Of a stretch of 33,001 nt of DNA, positions 32,335 through 33,001 are shown one piece after another (within the stretch, counting starts at the first letter, position 1; each line of letters begins with the position of its first letter). A program made the position numbers and the translations under genes. The DNA comes from Actinomadura hibisca NBRC 15177 (GTDB taxonomy: Bacteria > Actinomycetota > Actinomycetes > Streptosporangiales > Streptosporangiaceae): positions 1 to 33,001 of the forward strand of contig NZ_BCRO01000120.1 in NCBI RefSeq assembly GCF_001552635.1. Reading direction: 5' to 3'. A model generated the notes under the pieces. That model was not told the origin of the DNA. It saw nothing but the letters and a program-made list of their open reading frames with translations, and did not search any database.

Positions 32335-32826
32335 ATGAAGCGCGCGCTCACCGTCGCCGGCCTCGCCACCACCCTCGCCGCCGGAACCCTGGCCGTCACC
32401 GGGACCGCCGCCGACGCCGCCACCCACGGCACGTTCGGCCCGACCGGCTACGCCGGAGTGAAGATCGGGATGTCCGCCAAGCAGGCCGCCAAGACCCACA
32501 AGCTGGTCCGCAAGTTCAAGGGCGGCATCTGCAGCGGCTACGACCTCAAGGGCCACCCGACCGGCAAGAACGCGGTGGGCGTGTACGTGTCCAAGAAGTA
32601 CGGCGTCGCCCTGATCACCGCCCCGAAGGGCGCCGCCACCCCGCGCGGCATCCACACGGGCTCCACGTTCAAGCAGCTCAAGCGCGCCTACCCCGGCGTG
32701 AAGCGCGACATCCACGGCTACTACAACGTGAAGGTGAACTCGAAGGTCCTGTACCAGTTCACCGTCAGCAAGAGCAAGGTCAGCGAGATGTCGCTGAACG
32801 CCAAGAAGCAGGACTGCTACAACTGA
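32335..32826 (+). CDS. Secreted small basic protein, possible BLIP/SmpA-like repeats
   Basis: 163 aa from ATG 32335, with GGGGA 4 nt upstream. A signal peptide (MKRALTVAGLATTLAAGTLA, cut near ADAA) is followed by a Lys-rich mature protein. Two segments share a motif: GYAGVKIGMSAKQAAKTHKL and GIHTGSTFKQLKRAYPGVK, a pattern seen in SmpA/BLIP-like tandem folds, although this is weak. Two Cys (GGICSGYD, KKQDCYN) can form one disulfide. The high charge suggests binding to anionic wall material. It has its own leader and terminator, so it is a single-gene unit. Function is unknown. Confidence 0.85.
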   Translation: MKRALTVAGLATTLAAGTLAVTGTAADAATHGTFGPTGYAGVKIGMSAKQAAKTHKLVRKFKGGICSGYDLKGHPTGKNAVGVYVSKKYGVALITAPKGAATPRGIHTGSTFKQLKRAYPGVKRDIHGYYNVKVNSKVLYQFTVSKSKVSEMSLNAKKQDCYN

Positions 32827-32853
32827 TCTTCGCGTTAGTTACTGCTCTTATTT

Positions 32854-32889
32854 CTCAGCCCTCGGCGGTCATGATCGCCAGGGGCTGAG
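32854..32889 (+). terminator. Hairpin terminator after the secreted protein gene
   Basis: An imperfect 17-bp stem (32854-32870 with 32873-32889, one mismatch and two wobbles) follows the stop by 27 bp, after TTATTT. The remaining 112 bp of the window show no gene. Confidence 0.75.
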
Positions 32890-33001
32890 TCATGTCGGGG
32901 CGGTTTGCGGGCTCGGCAGAGGCGGGGCTGATGGTGGGCCACACGTGATCAACAACCCCAGCCCCGTGCCCGAACCATCACGGCGACCCCGGCCACCGGG
33001 G

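Overview
The window is very GC-rich DNA with dense genes, many GTG starts and frequent 4-bp start/stop overlaps. It looks like chromosome of a high-GC actinomycete. A tad locus, EssC/WXG100 genes, a C- L33/L31 ribosomal pair and the run lpdA - cyclotransferase - PNP - phosphosugar mutase suggest the Streptosporangiales/Thermomonosporaceae (Actinomadura-like) range, but the genus is an inference. I saw no tRNA, rRNA, CRISPR array or insertion sequence.

Region 1 (1-7800, minus strand) is a tight Flp/Tad secretion and pilus operon. Reading 5'->3' it encodes a SAF-domain CpaB/RcpC-like protein, a TadZ/CpaE-like ATPase with a degenerate P-loop, TadA, TadB, TadC, a short Flp-like pilin, two TadE-like pseudopilins and a TadG-like protein. 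Past a 159-bp gap lies a membrane LysM protein with an (ETPAP)n tail that runs off the left edge. No prepilin peptidase (TadV) is visible.

Region 2 (8203-20902) starts with a 1515-aa EssC-type FtsK/SpoIIIE ATPase (ubiquitin-like and FHA-like N-terminus, three P-loop domains). A three-helix membrane protein, a patatin-like lipase and a small gene leading into glmS follow. Next, on the minus strand, comes a four-gene unit: two WXG100-like proteins, a 698-aa protein with a lower-GC 3' part, and a lipoprotein. It reads like a type VII secretion cargo module, physically split from the ATPase by glmS. No EccB/D/E or mycosin is present.

Region 3 (20973-25833) holds a zinc-independent L33/L31 pair behind a Zur-like palindrome and the biotin carboxylase/BCCP alpha subunit of an acyl-CoA carboxylase. 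After these come a stretch of apparently decayed convergent fragments, a signal-peptide/transmembrane/Gly-rich protein behind an ECF-sigma-like promoter, and a DUF5313-like membrane protein.

Region 4 (25846-33001) carries an LpdA-type flavoprotein reductase, a gamma-glutamylcyclotransferase-fold protein, purine nucleoside phosphorylase and phosphosugar mutase. It continues with an XRE-cupin regulator divergent from an arylsulfotransferase-like gene, with a perfect palindrome between them, and ends with a small secreted basic protein. Strong GC-rich hairpins separate most convergent units. Several genes (14561, 27293, 27781, perhaps lpdA) have a -10-like box 6-8 nt before a GTG and no Shine-Dalgarno, which fits leaderless transcripts.
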